Below are positions 42,166 to 53,155 of a stretch of 64,000 bases of DNA, in pieces (position 1 is the stretch's first letter; each line of letters begins with the position of its first letter). The position numbers and the translations under genes are program-made. This DNA is from Diploptera punctata (Eukaryota; Arthropoda; Insecta; Blattodea; Blaberidae), in the NCBI GenBank assembly GCA_030220185.1, contig JASPKZ010007430.1:761001-825000 (forward strand), read 5' to 3'. The notes beneath the pieces were generated by a model. That model was not told where the DNA came from and did no database searches. It saw only the letters and a list, made by a program, of their open reading frames with translations.

Positions 42166-42269
42166 ATACATTCCTACAGAATTAGCTAAAAATCTATGCT
42201 CTTATATGAATAGTACAGGGAAAGAACGAGGTAACTCACTTTTTTTTTGTCGAAATAAAATTTTTCATA

Positions 42270-43055
42270 ATTAATGCCAGGAGTGATTTCCAAATTATCG
42301 ATAATTTGGAAATCAAGAGTGGCATTTGTTAGGACTATTTAACGAATAAAATTAAGCTGTTTACTCACAAATCATTATTTAACTGTAGTTATTTTATAAC
42401 ATTTATATATTTAATGTAAACGGCGATGTTTGAAAACAAATGAGAAACGATAGGTACGCTTCATCTGCTTCTTTTGTTTGTCACTGCAACCAGATCATAC
42501 TATTTATTGCCAAAGGAACGCAATATTGTAAGAATGCACTCTGGTGGAGAAAAATGAAACACATCAAACTGTATATTAATTAATTTCTGATGTCGTATGA
42601 TGTAAATATGACAATTATATTTTTCTGGATTGTTACCTGGGAAAAAATACATTTAAATTGACAATTATATGACAATTATATTTTTCTGGATTGTTACCTG
42701 TGAAAAAATACATTTAAGAAAGTGCAAACAGTGGTTTCTTTTTTTGGTGGTATAATCAATTGCTACAAATGTTTTTATATTAACTTCCGCATGCGGCATG
42801 TATTAACATTCATGCACTATATATACAATCTGGTAGCTGTATTTTTCGTAGGGCCAGTCACTGCAAAATAATGGTCAGACCTGTTCAGAATATTAAAAAG
42901 GAGGAGCTTTCTTTAATATGGTAATTATAACACTGATAAATATTTCGTGAAACACGACTCTGATTGGTTGTAAAACAGAAATCATTGAAACGTAATTGGT
43001 CATTGACTCCCATTTGGGACATGCGTTAAATAGTCATTCAAATCATTTAGACGTG
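42270..43055 (-). repeat. 0.78-kb dispersed repeat, copy 2
   Basis: The reverse complement of 8160-8935. Its terminal hairpin is perfect here: 42285-42314 is an uninterrupted 30-bp palindrome (GATTTCCAAATTATC and its complement), with less perfect pairing continuing outward to GCCAG/GTGGC. It also holds a local duplication of about 60 bp (ATATTTTTCTGGATTGTTAC occurs twice, near 42615 and 42678). Confidence 0.8.
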
Positions 43056-43503
43056 TGAAATAGTAAGACACATGTGTTTATTTCCCTCCAAAGTTCAGCA
43101 TGCAGGTAAGGCAGTACATATGTTGTTCAGCTAAAAGTATGTTTTCTAGGTTTCAACGGAAAAATGGCTTAAATGGTTCTTTCCACGTACTCTTCATATG
43201 CATTTCTTCTTGTATTGTCTATGTGAAGCTACTAGTGGAAAGATAAATAGAATTTCCATTACTAGAGGCAAGGAACTAGGAAAACAGCGACTAATGGAAA
43301 TGTCACCACCATATTGTCTTATTTCCCGTCTCAACGTATCTCCTAATTAACAGCACTTTCAGGGCTGCAAACGCTTACATTGCAATCGATTTCCAAACGT
43401 TTGTGCATTCACATCATCGTACATTGAAAATAAACCATATGAAAAATACAAAGTTCAACTGAACGTAATTACAATGAATTTGTATAGGGTCACATATTCA
43501 ATA

Positions 43504-43505
<2 letters not shown>
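43056..43505. other. Gap without recognised gene
   Basis: No repeat or gene seen. Confidence 0.35.

Positions 43506-43546
<41 letters not shown>
43506..43546. repeat. (AT)n microsatellite
   Basis: About 20 AT units. A second run of about 16 units lies at 43980-44012. Confidence 0.95.
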
Positions 43547-43548
<2 letters not shown>

Positions 43549-43559
43549 ATTAAGCCTGT

Positions 43560-43975
43560 TGGCTCGTTCCGGTTTGAAAATATTTAGTTCCATTCTTATA
43601 TCTTCATTTATTTTCTTATCCAGCAGAGTATCCTGCTATATTTCTTAAAAATCTCATCTCAGAGCTGCTTCCAATATTTGTTCTTTTCATTTAGTGATCG
43701 TCCAACATTCTGATCCATACATCAATATAGGAACAGTCATTATTTTATAAAATTTCATTTTTGTTTTTAAGGGTTCTTTTAATAGTGCCACACATTAGAT
43801 TAAATTTATTTATTTTGTCATTAATATCTTCAATTTTAACATATGATAAATTGAACCCTAGATATTTAAAAATGTTCACTTGCTATAAACTTTTATTATC
43901 AATGACTATTTTTGCTCGTAAGGTAATTAAAAATAGCTCTTTGTAGATTATCTTCTGAACTGGAAATCACTATTA
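43560..43975 (-). pseudogene. LINE ORF2 segment after the RT domain
   Basis: The minus strand reads KYLGFNLSYVKIEDINDKIN then KFNLMCGTIKRTLKN, and after stops SSEMRFLRNIAGYSAG. This matches the same part of ORF2 as 27220-27500. It lies between two AT microsatellites and is truncated on both sides. Confidence 0.8.
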
Positions 43976-43976
43976 G

Positions 43977-44014
<38 letters not shown>

Positions 44015-44182
44015 AGGTGTTCAGGCATTCCGATTACAGACTTCTAGCGCCTGTGGAGGGTACTGTGTAAATAACGTTTTGAATAGGAACCTCTGTCCGG
44101 AAAAGTATCGTTTTCGTGCTGCATATTATGAAGGAAGTTCATTATATGACTTTTAGAATACTCTGTTTATGTAACTGGATAA

Positions 44183-44724
44183 TACACCGTTTCCCATTCA
44201 AACCTCCCACATTTTAATTAATCATAACTCTCAAAGTATGCGGAATTATGAAATGAGGTTGGTATTTAAAGAAAGAGAAATTCAAAGAATTTTTGTTTTC
44301 ATTGTTGCAGTTAATTCATCTGTCGCATGTTGGACAATAATGACATACAACAAAATGACGACTCCTCAGCATCGAGCACAAACTGGTTTTTGGTATGCAG
44401 AGACGAAGTCAATAATTATTACAGTGCAAAGAAATTACCGGAGAGAATATGGAGGAAATGCACCTTATGGGAAGACCATTAAGGCATGCTTGAGACGTTT
44501 CTGGCGACTGGAAGCGTTAAAAATGAATCAGGAGGTGCACATACACGTGTTTTAGAAGAAAATATTGAAGAAATTAGAGCAGGGATAGAGAAGTTTTAGT
44601 GTGTGGCAATAAACATTCTTTGAGTTTCTCTTTCGTTTAATACCGGCCTCATTTCATAATTCCGCATACTTTGTTAGTTATGTTTAATTCAAATGTGGGA
44701 GGTTTGAATGGGATACTCTGTATA
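44183..44724 (+). mobile_element. Tc1/mariner-superfamily element, deletion copy 2
   Basis: Inverted ends TACACCGTTTCCCATTCAAA and, from the right, TATACAGAGTATCCCATTCA, then CAAACCTCCCACATTT. The inner inverted region matches copy 1 at 1-756. It keeps the N-terminal part of the gene, which copy 1 has lost. Confidence 0.88.
44238..44555 (+). pseudogene. Transposase N terminus (DUF4817-type helix-turn-helix)
   Basis: The first codons run through the inverted repeat. I take MTTPQHRAQTGFWYAETKSI, TVQRNYRREYGGNAPYGKTI and CLRRFWRLEAL as the real coding part. The W/F-Y-x3-KS-x5-QR-x-(F/Y)-x4-Y-x5-AP pattern is that of the DUF4817 DNA-binding domain found at the start of these transposases. The frame ends where the internal deletion joins sequence near the right end. 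The catalytic domain is absent. Confidence 0.8.
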
Positions 44725-44732
44725 TACATATA

Positions 44733-44764
<32 letters not shown>

Positions 44765-44767
<3 letters not shown>

Positions 44768-45140
44768 TTGTATATGCCATTATAACTCTGTGATGCTTTG
44801 AGAAATTTCAACCAAACTTGGGACCAATGTGAATTACAATATAATATATACTGTAAATGGTAGGAGAGTACTATCACCCCTAGGGGATGAGAAACGGTGA
44901 CATGTAAAAGTATCGAATTCATAGTTTTCGGAGCCGCTATGCTGATTGGTGACAATGTAGATGACATTTAAGCCCTCTTTTGGTCCTTACACAATAAGGC
45001 GTGTGAAGAGATGAAAATTAAAATATCTAAAATGGTGGAGATTAATGTTAAATCCGTAGCTTTCGAGGCCATTAAGCTGATTGGTACAAGAAGATCGGGA
45101 TAAATAAATATCCGCGAATGCGGGATAATCAGTTTAAAAT
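44765..45140. repeat. Helitron-associated dispersed repeat
   Basis: Contains CCCCTAGGGGATGAGAAACG, TAGTTTTCGGAGCCGCTATG and a second unit GTAGCTTTCGAGGCCATTAA followed by GATCGGGATAAATA and GCGGGATAATCAG. Two related units in tandem, same family as 5960-6745. Confidence 0.5.
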
Positions 45141-46315
45141 AAAATGAAGTAAAATTATCTATTATTCGTTCACACAGCATTGGAAACTCATTATACTTTG
45201 AACAATCAATAATTCTGTTTTCTGTATGACACAGAATTTGATATTAACTTTGAACTAATCAGTTGACACAAAATGGGTTTGAGCAAATTATAAGTGAACC
45301 GTCCGTTAACTGACGCGCTGAAATTCTGTGAAATGCCCAACTTGATCTTGCTGTCGGCTATCACTCATCGTCCTGAACAATTTTGCTTTCTATTTGTTGA
45401 TCTGCTCATATTTAAATACATGTTATGGATTTGAACTTTTCTTTTCTCAAATAAATTCGATTTAAAATCTTTTATGTTGGCTCGGAATACATTTAATTCA
45501 AATATAGAATATATAGTTCGCATTTTAAAAATCCCACTTAGTAATTGAATAGTATACGGTAATTATAGCACAAATGACTACTAACAGCAATTAAATAAAA
45601 CAGCAAAAAAGGACGAATTACTGTTGTAGAATGTGATTACTGATCACTAGAGTAAAAAGAAATATGAATTTCATACTCTATAAACTACTCGTAAGAAGAA
45701 TATTGAAGCTGAAAAAAAAGTTTATGTTATAGACAAAGGAGAATCTAAATCACTTGAGAAAACAAATCAAATTTCCTAATACTTGTATTTTGACAATACC
45801 TTCATCTTTTAAGAAAATTGTAATATTATTACTTATTTGACATCTAGCAAATATTTACAATTTGCACATTTTTAAAGTGAGTGTATATGTTTTTTTTCTT
45901 GGACTTTCCTTTCAATACAAACAAATTTATGGATACAAAATAATCTTTTGAAAAGAGGATCAAATTAATCCGGAAGTAGGTAATAAAAGAGTCCTGAGGG
46001 TAGGTATTTCATTGCTTCATCTTGAAATACTTGTCTGGAGTGCGAAATTATTCTCTCATTAACTTTGGTGCTGTCTGGCATTTCTGGGTCATTTTATAAT
46101 ATATTAACTCCAACATTTTTCTGCATAACACAAAGTGTGCAGTACGCAGATATTGAAACACTGAATTTAAATTTAGATTTCAGTGATACAATTGGCAAAA
46201 TAGTATTTTACACCTATTGTAGCAAAGATGTAGGTTTAAGATATTTTATTAAATTTAAACTCCATAAAAATATAAGTGCTAATACATACAGAGTAAAGGT
46301 AAAGTGATCCATTAT
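45141..46315. other. 1.2-kb gap
   Basis: One open frame 46065-46307 (80 codons) has no recognisable motif. No repeats seen. Confidence 0.35.
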
Positions 46316-46585
46316 AGACTCGTCGGTTCTGGTGGACTAGTGGTTACCATGTTAGCAATCAGATTTCAAGGTTTGCGGGTTCAAAACGGTAGAATTTCAG
46401 GGCGTAAAAATCCTGTGTATGGGTTCCTTCGGAAGTGAACTAAATATATGGGGCCCGTGTCGTAATTTACTGTATGGAAAAGAACCTCAAGCCTGAAATA
46501 GATGCAACTTTGTTAGCCCTCTCATGTCCAGGTTTGAATGACGATGCCAATGACCTGGTATGTTAAAGGCTTAATTAAATAAAAT
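46316..46585 (+). mobile_element. tRNA-derived SINE, family D, copy 1
   Basis: Head GGTTCTGGTGGACTAGTGGT (A box) and GCGGGTTCAAAACGG (degenerate B box). Body GTTCCTTCGGAAGTGAACTA, GAACCTCAAGCCTGAAATAG, CAACTTTGTTAGCCCTCTCA, tail GGTATGTTAAAGGCTTAATT. Shared with 60590-60800. Confidence 0.8.
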
Positions 46586-46595
46586 AACATCTAAC

Positions 46596-46935
46596 TACAG
46601 AATTTCATCAACATCATCATCATCATGATCTTCTCTCATGGATTAAGTATCTGCCTGTTCCGATCTCACATTTGTTCAACGCATCGTTTTCTTGGTCTTC
46701 CTACCGATCTTCGTCCTCCAGGATTATACATCAATGCCATCTTTGGTACCTCATCCTCTGTCATTCTTTGCAGATGCTGTATCCCATTGTTCCTGTGTTC
46801 TTCTACTTCCTGAAGAAATGGTTGTACTTTTAGTTCCTCTCTAATATACTCATATCAAATATGTTCTTCTCTTGTACAAACTTTCACCGCTCGTAGAAAG
46901 CTCATTTCCGCTGCCTGAACTGCTACAGACTTTAG
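46596..46935 (-). pseudogene. LINE 3' coding end with (CAT)n tail
   Basis: The minus strand reads AVQAAEMSFLRAVKVCTREE, REELKVQPFLQEVEEHRNNG, IQHLQRMTEDEVPKMALMYN, then GGRRSVGRPRKRC. This is a second LINE family, the one also present at 51606-51932. The (ATC)n run at the left forms its 3' tail. Confidence 0.85.
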
Positions 46936-47165
46936 AAAGCATTTTAGATAGGCCCCTAATCGACAGAGTTGTCAGCACTGCATGACAGCCACTTTTTATT
47001 ACGAAAACATATATCTGCTAGTTATTTCCGTTAGAGGCTATGCAAACCCGAAGGACATTGTGGTGCCAGAAAATTCAGACAAGTTCTGACTCCATCAGGA
47101 ATAGAAACTACAATCTTTTGGCTTATAGTATTAGTACTGCCTTCATCAACTACAGTACCGCACGT
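46936..47165 (-). mobile_element. SINE family C, diverged copy
   Basis: GTTGTCAGCACTGCATGACA, CCGTTAGAGGCTATGCAAAC and TTCAGACAAGTTCTGACTCC match the body of 17856-18140 with many changes, and the tRNA-like head is eroded. Confidence 0.65.
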
Positions 47166-47437
47166 CTCTCCTACCACCCAAGAACAGTGGGAATCCAAAA
47201 CTTAAAGGCTTTTTGGAAAATTATCATATATATTATTAAAAAGGTTGAAAATCACATTTTCATGAAAACGAAATTCCTTGTTATGCTTATTTTGGGGCCT
47301 TACATTAAAATGTGGATTTTCTACTGAAACCTATTACAATGTTTTGAATCGTTACATAAAATGAAAAATATTAGATTGTAATTTATGCAGATATTCAAAT
47401 ATTTTGTAGCAATTCACCTGATCCTGGAATACAGCCA

Positions 47438-48785
47438 ATGGGGAAGTATTTTCACAAAAAAAAAAAGGTTAAAAAACTTTGGTTTAGAACACATGCAACT
47501 TTCGTTTAATAAAACTTGGAAACATGGAAGCAGTACCAATGGAAAGAGAAACTCAAAAAGGTTGGTTACAGTACCTTACAAAAGTTCAATGCAAGCTCCT
47601 TGTGTAACACGGCACATACCAAACCTGCAGTCTATTTCCACCCAAGTACGTTTAGCATATGATGGTAAACTGATGCGATGACTTTGATCCTCGCTCTTAG
47701 ATAAAGGACGGGCTGTGGAAGGGGTGGTTTATACACAAGATATTTATCATACCCCACATAAGAAGTCAAGAGGTGTCAGATCTGGTGAATGCGGCGTCAA
47801 ACGAAGAAGTTCTCCATCGTCATTAGAATCTGTTTGGTAGTCTAGAGTGGAGCTCCAATCTGACTTCTTTATGAAAATGTGGGAGCGCGCCATCCTGTTG
47901 AAAGATGAAGTTGGGCATGTCCTGTTCCAGTTGAGGCGAGCCATAGTTGTAGCATATCCAGGTACTCACCTCTGATTGTTTTCTATACAACAAAAAAACG
48001 GGCTGCAAATATTCTGCCGGCTTAAATCGCAGAAAACGTTCACTTTAGGAGAGTTGCGGATTGTTACACATAGGCATGGGGGTTTTTTGGCCCTCAGATC
48101 CTAACGTTATATCTGTTCACTTCACCCGAAAAATGGAAGGCGCACTCGTCACTGAACACTATGCATTTGAAAACCCCATTAGTTTACATGAGAGTCTGCA
48201 TACTCTAGCAGAAAGAACGACGGAGCACTTTATCTGCTAAAATCAAGATCTGGAATAGGCATACTTGAACATGGTATGGTTGAAATTGCAAAACGTTTGT
48301 GCAGAACCTTCCATTGAGTGTATTTAGGGATCTGTAGCTGCCTACTAGCAGCAGTGGTTGATTTTTTAGGACTGCATGTGAAAGATTCACGAATCTGATC
48401 TACAGTTTCCTCGCTTACCGACGGGCGTCAGGGAGATTTTCCCTTACACATGCACCCTCTCATCGTAAAATCAGACCACTATTTACGAATTGAAGGCCTA
48501 CTAGGTGAATTTACAACAAATATTGTTCGAAAATATCTTTGAACAACAATTACAGATTGGTTAACATGGTAATAGAGAATGCTTAACGCTCGCCTATCCT
48601 TTATACCAGTCATTTTGTAACTGTCAACAAACCGCAATGGGTATATGCAATGTTACCTCTGTGACAAACTAACCAAACTTTTTGAGTTTCTCTTTCCATT
48701 TGTACTATTTTAATGTTTCTATATTTCATTAAACGAAAGCTACACATATTAGAAACCCAAAAGGTGTTTTGTGGGAACCCTGGAC
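47438..48785 (-). mobile_element. mariner-like element with 70-bp inner inverted repeats
   Basis: 47499-47568 and 48670-48739 are inverted copies (CTTTCGTTTAATAAAACTTG... and its partner CTTTCGTTTAATGAAATATA...), both ending GTTTGGTTA/GGTTGGTTA. Weaker matching extends outward to about 47438 and 48785. The 1.35 kb length fits a full element. The decayed transposase is on the minus strand. Confidence 0.8.
47747..48008 (-). pseudogene. mariner-like transposase catalytic core, frameshifted
   Basis: One frame (47823-48008) reads FIFQQDGALPHFHKEVRLEL, with the second catalytic Asp. The next frame (from 47747) reads TPHSPDLTPLDFLCG with the third. The frameshift lies near 47825-47840, after RLPNRF, where related proteins have RWIGR. 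By my count the two Asp are separated by roughly 41 residues, as in the family at 1-756, but terminal repeats differ, so it is a separate family. Remaining coding parts upstream are too decayed to place. Confidence 0.75.
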
Positions 48786-48984
48786 TGTTTGAATTATTTA
48801 ATTATGAAATTAATTATTTTCTAATAACAGTTCTGACCACTTCCTATATTTAATTTTATTTAATTTTAATTTTAAGACTATTAAAATAAAATTATATTAG
48901 TAACAATTCCTTATGGATAATGGTCGATATAATTGGACGATAAGAAGGCAGAGAGAAAGAGTTTAGGAATAATAACGTAATTAA

Positions 48985-49220
48985 ATTACAATCCACAAGG
49001 ACATAAGAGTCGTGGACAACCATTAAAAAGATGGAGTGAGCAACTATAATAATGGAGCCGGAACAGATCAGAAATGGTCTGAACCGTGATGTTAGATGAT
49101 GCTTATTTTTTGGAGGTAAATTATTTAGTGAATGATTGAAAATATTAACTCAGAGAGGATAGGGATGTATGGAGAGCATGTCTGCACGGTCATGAACCTC
49201 CGGGACACATAGTGCCAGAG
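48985..49220 (+). pseudogene. Two short LINE 3' remnants
   Basis: 48985-49100 reads YNPQGHKSRGQPLKRWSEQL, the (K/R)GRR..GRP.KRW motif at the end of ORF2. 49140-49220 is a different end (AGGATAGGGATGTATGGAGA, then CATGAACCTCCGGGACACA), matching the last codons of the cockroach-type LINE. Confidence 0.65.
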
Positions 49221-49559
49221 GGTTTATTTATTCCAACAATGAGATTTAAACTGAACCTGCATTGTTATATTTAATTGCGATTTTTTATTTAACAAACCCA
49301 AATAGGGTCTGCCAAAAGTGACAAGTATAACTTGACAATAGAGGAGGAAAACAATAAAACATAGGCTTATTAAAAAATATAGAGACTAATTTTTTTTTAA
49401 TTTATGGAATAGGCATTGAATAAGATGGAACTAGAATGCATGAGAAAGGATACTTATGAATGAAGGGGAAAATCAAGGACAGGGATTTGGAGACCGACTA
49501 GTGATTAAATAATTAATTTTTGGTTAAAATTATTGAAAATTAATTATTTATTAGTAGAC
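49221..49559. other. Short gap
   Basis: No gene. The phrase CAAACCCAAATAGGGTCTGCC is not seen elsewhere in the window. Confidence 0.35.
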
Positions 49560-49880
49560 AGCTGTGGTCTCGAGGTAGCGTGCTGCCTTATCATGCAGCG
49601 AGCCCGGGTTCGACTCCGGGTCGGGATAAGTTTCCTGGGTGAGGTTTTTTTGGGAGGGTTTTCCTCACCTGTAAGATAAATGTCAGGAAACTTTAAGGCC
49701 CAAACTGTCCCTGAACATCACCTCATTAGATTGAGTTTAGCATTAAGGCCTTTCCTGGCGCATTATTATAACCATCATCACCCATCACATCAATGGCGTC
49801 CTAACATCAGAAGTGGGTTACAATAAGCCAATGCTAGGAAAGAATACAATAAATGCCGTATTGACAAACTGGTGGCATTG
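49560..49880 (+). mobile_element. tRNA-derived SINE, family B, best copy
   Basis: Head CAGCTGTGGTCTCGAGGTAG, CGTGCTGCCTTATCATGCAG, B box GGGTTCGACTCCGGG. Body GATAAGTTTCCTGGGTGAGG, TTTTCCTCACCTGTAAGATA, AATGTCAGGAAACTTTAAGG, and 3' part AGTGGGTTACAATAAGCCAA. I use this copy as the reference for the family. Confidence 0.88.
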
Positions 49881-50284
49881 AATAAAAATTCCTAGCCTAT
49901 AGTGATAAAATAAGTTCGTAATTATAATATTAATAAATAATTAACCGTTAATTCATTATCTCTCCATTTAAATGCTCATAATTTACCTTCTAAGTATAAC
50001 AATTAATGCTAATAAAAAAATAAACTTATTTCACATTTTTCATATTTTGTCATTAAAATTTCAAAATGCTTATAGTTTAGCTAGCTCTTTTCATATTCAG
50101 GCAGACATTTCTACATATTTCTACACACTCTAGTGATTAGCGACCAGTACATATCGGTGACATCTTGAATTACACCGGGATATTCTGTTGTCATTGATGC
50201 GAACACATTTTCGTAACGTAACCTAACTATAAATAACCTAAGTTAAAGTAACTTTTGTAATGTAACATGGCTTAACTAACTACC
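49881..50284. other. Short gap
   Basis: AT-rich, nothing recognised. TTAACTAACTACCTAACTC just before 50285 is the LINE tail. Confidence 0.4.
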
Positions 50285-50822
50285 TAACTCACTGGCACTA
50301 TCGAACCCGTAGGTTCATAGCCGCGCGAATATAAGCTCTCCACACATCCCTATCCTGAGCTAATGATTTCCAATCATCCCCTGTATAATCTGGCTCCCTA
50401 AAATCATGGTCAATGCTATTCTCCCACCTCATTCTTGTTCTACCAACTGGGCGTTTTCCCTCTGGCTTTCCTACAAGAAGCTTCCATGCACCTCTTTCAT
50501 TCCCCATTCGTGCCACATGTCCTGTCCATCGCAGTCTATGAGACTTAACTCTTCTTATTATATCTGGCTTCCTATAAAGACCATGTAGCTTACTTATGTA
50601 GTCTTCTCCATTCACCTGTTTGTTCATCTCTCTTTGGCCCAAACAGATTTCTTAAGAACTCTATTCTCAAATACTTGTAATCTCCTTTCTTTTCTTAAAG
50701 TAAGAGTCCATGTTTCGCATCCATATAATATACTTAACTGGGAGAATAAGTATTTTATATATTTTCATTTTAACGTTTTTTTGAAATGAGTTGGAACGAC
50801 AAGAGTCCCTGTAATGCATAAT
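50285..50822 (-). pseudogene. LINE ORF2 C terminus (cockroach-type), longest open copy
   Basis: The frame 50298-50642 reads MNKQVNGEDYISKLHGLYRK, PDIIRRVKSHRLRWTGHVAR, MGNERGAWKLLVGKPEGKRP, VGRTRMRWENSIDHDFREPD and ends WRAYIRAAMNLRVR. This is the final domain of the LINE polyprotein. Further upstream (to 50822) the sequence continues as FENRVLKK and LYYMDAKH in shifted frames, then stops at a 5' truncation. Confidence 0.9.
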
Positions 50823-51211
50823 AACTATACACGAGCCGTCATATCTCCGGCTTTGAAGTTTAGGTTATACGAGGGGTAAAGGGAGATTTCGCCCTCTACT
50901 TCCAAGAAGGATATGGTTGTAGTGCGAGTAGATGTCTGCCACAACCAATCACTGCTCTTGACGCAGCTATAGCGCGTTAGTAAGGTTTGAATTGCTGAGA
51001 TGTTGTCAGCTGTATGTCTGATAACCGCATACATAAACAGGCCACTCCCACTGAATATCCATATCGGCAACACTGTCGTGAAAACGTCAAGGGCGGAGAA
51101 TTAGTGGCTGCAGTGTAGTAGTGTGAATGTTAATCGCTTAAAAATGTAACCCAAATAGCACACGACTTGATAATGTAGGATATAGTACCGAACGATGTAA
51201 GTAGATATTGT
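50823..51211. other. Gap without recognised gene
   Basis: An 82-codon minus frame (50825-51073) has no family signature. Confidence 0.35.
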
Positions 51212-51425
51212 ATACCGGTGGACTAGTGGTTATGCTCCTTGTCTCCTCTGGTTCAAACCCGGGCTTTTTTAGGACGGAAAAATCCAAGGAGCAAGTCCTC
51301 CGGGAGGAACTTTAAGCCATGGGTCCCGAGTCTGAAGATTTTCAGGCTCGTAAAAAATCCTTAAGCCTGAATGAAAAGGCCTCTAAGCAAAATTTACCGA
51401 ATTTTCCTGTCTTAGTACTACCTTG
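51212..51425 (+). mobile_element. tRNA-derived SINE, family D-like
   Basis: Head ACCGGTGGACTAGTGGTTAT (A box), GGTTCAAACCCGGGC (B box). Body TCCTCCGGGAGGAACTTTAA and AATCCTTAAGCCTGAATGA resemble family D loosely. Sequence up to about 51580 (CCTGTAGGGGGGAGAGCACC) may be its continuation. Confidence 0.6.
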
Positions 51426-51605
51426 GTTTCCTAGATGTCAGTATGAGGCGGAACGCTGACCACGGACCACTCAAAATTACATCTATACGAAAACAAGTGT
51501 AACTAAATTAGTATGGTTCAAACTCTTCCCTGTAGGGGGGAGAGCACCTAAATCTCTGTAAAGGGAAAATATAGGCTTACAATACAATACAATAATACGT
51601 TTATC

Positions 51606-52333
51606 ATCATCATCGTCATCACTCCAGGGATTAGGCAATTGCCCGTTCCGACTTCATAATACATCAGCCCAACGTCTCCTAGGTCTTCCAACATCACGTC
51701 TTCCTCTTGCTTGATAATTTCTTGCTAACAATGGATATATCTCCTTACTCATTCCATCCATGTGATCAATCCATTTCTGTCTGTAATTCGTGACTTTATC
51801 CAATAAAGGCTGTACTTTCAATTCTTCTCTTATATCCTCATTTCTTATTCTATCAAGTCTTGTACATCCTTTTACTTGTCTTAGGAACCTCATCTCCGCC
51901 GTCTGTATTCTATCCTTCTGTTTTTTCCCCCCAGGAGCTATCACCTTGACGTGGTGGGGGGCTTAGTACCCGATGAACCAGACGACCCTACTGGGGAAGA
52001 TTGACTTAGGTTAATCTTGCTGGTGGGTAAGAGGCGAGGGGAACTAAGTATAGCTCACAACGAAGGAATGGCGTCTGTATCCATATTGGGCGGCCTCATC
52101 TTCGTCAAGTCTTCAACGGTCAACAGGGCGACAAGGAATAGCACAGCTAAACTTATAGGGCTTCAAGAGCGGAAGAAGCAGCCGTCTCTTGGGGGGGGGT
52201 GGATACCCAGAGGAGCATGTTTGGAGGCTCAGAGGAAGCAGCCCTTCCACCATCCTTGTCCTGCGAAGCGCTCGTAACGCTTCCAGGAGACATTTATCTT
52301 ACTGAGAAGCTTCATGGAAATCAGCCGGATTGT
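51606..52333 (-). mobile_element. LINE insertion with an inverted 5' segment
   Basis: The whole 728 bp is flanked by the exact 14-bp repeat ATAATACGTTTATC (51592-51605, 52334-52347). The left part, to about 51932, is the 3' end of a LINE on the minus strand, with tail (ATC)n, reading RIQTAEMRFLRQVKGCTRLD, RNEDIREELKVQPLLDKV and RGRRDVGRPRRRWADVL. The right part (CAGGAGCTATCACCTTGACG to GGAAATCAGCCGGATTG) is GC-rich, non-coding and probably upstream LINE sequence in opposite orientation. This order fits twin priming, in which the 5' segment is copied from a second primer and becomes inverted. Confidence 0.8.
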
Positions 52334-52347
52334 CATAATACGTTTAT

Positions 52348-52859
52348 CTTTTTCTTTTTTTCCACGTACACTCGATAAATTATCGGATGAACAGTAATGT
52401 TCGAGTTTGATTTCACTCTGTGATAGGGGAATCAAACAAATTGAAATCAAGTCAAGTTTTAATGGAAATCATATTTATAATAGCACCATATGCAATGCAA
52501 GTAATCACTGCTGACTCGCCCTACGAAATATAAATTATACACTGTTGTTTTACGTACATAGTCATTTTATATTGCATGTTTGTTTATTTATAATCTTCAA
52601 TAGATTTTCTATTAAAACGCGCTATAACCGTAAATGAGATGACCACGGATGTAATTCGGTGATGGTGATGCATTTTTATGGCAACGCTACATTAATTTTG
52701 ATGGCAGGCATTAAAAAAGTGCGGCTGCGATGGGTTTTGAAGTTTAATTAATATTCGATGAATCCTACCTTTACGTACTAAACAACGTGTAGGCTTTCAT
52801 ATCTAAAATTAGAGTTACGTATACCAAAATGCAACTTTAATAGTCATGAATAATAAGGA
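52348..52859. other. Gap without recognised gene
   Basis: AT-rich, nothing recognised. Confidence 0.35.
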
Positions 52860-53155
52860 ATAAATAACTAACTGGCAATATTGAACTCCTAAGTTCTTAG
52901 CCATGCGAACATAAGCTCTCCATGCATTCCTATCTTGAGTTAATATTTTACAATCATTCCCAGTATAATTAACCTCACTCAAATAATAGTTAATGTTATT
53001 CTTCCACCTAAATCTTGACCCATCTACTTGATTTTCTTCAGTTTTCCTAAAAAAATTCATTCCCCTCTTCCATTTCCCATTCGTACCATATGTTGTGCAC
53101 ATCGCAGTCTATTACATCTGGTTTCCCATTATTATCATGTAGCTCAATTTTATGC
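52860..53155 (-). pseudogene. LINE 3' end, left half of a head-to-head pair
   Basis: The minus strand reads GTNGKWKRGMNFFRKTEENQ, RFRWKNNINYYLSEVNYTGN, ILTQDRNAWRAYVRMAKN. Decayed relative of the frame at 50298-50642. Confidence 0.8.

Noticed and set aside
49560..49640. Functional tRNA gene
   Set aside because: The A and B boxes belong to a SINE head. The acceptor stem does not pair and the SINE body follows.
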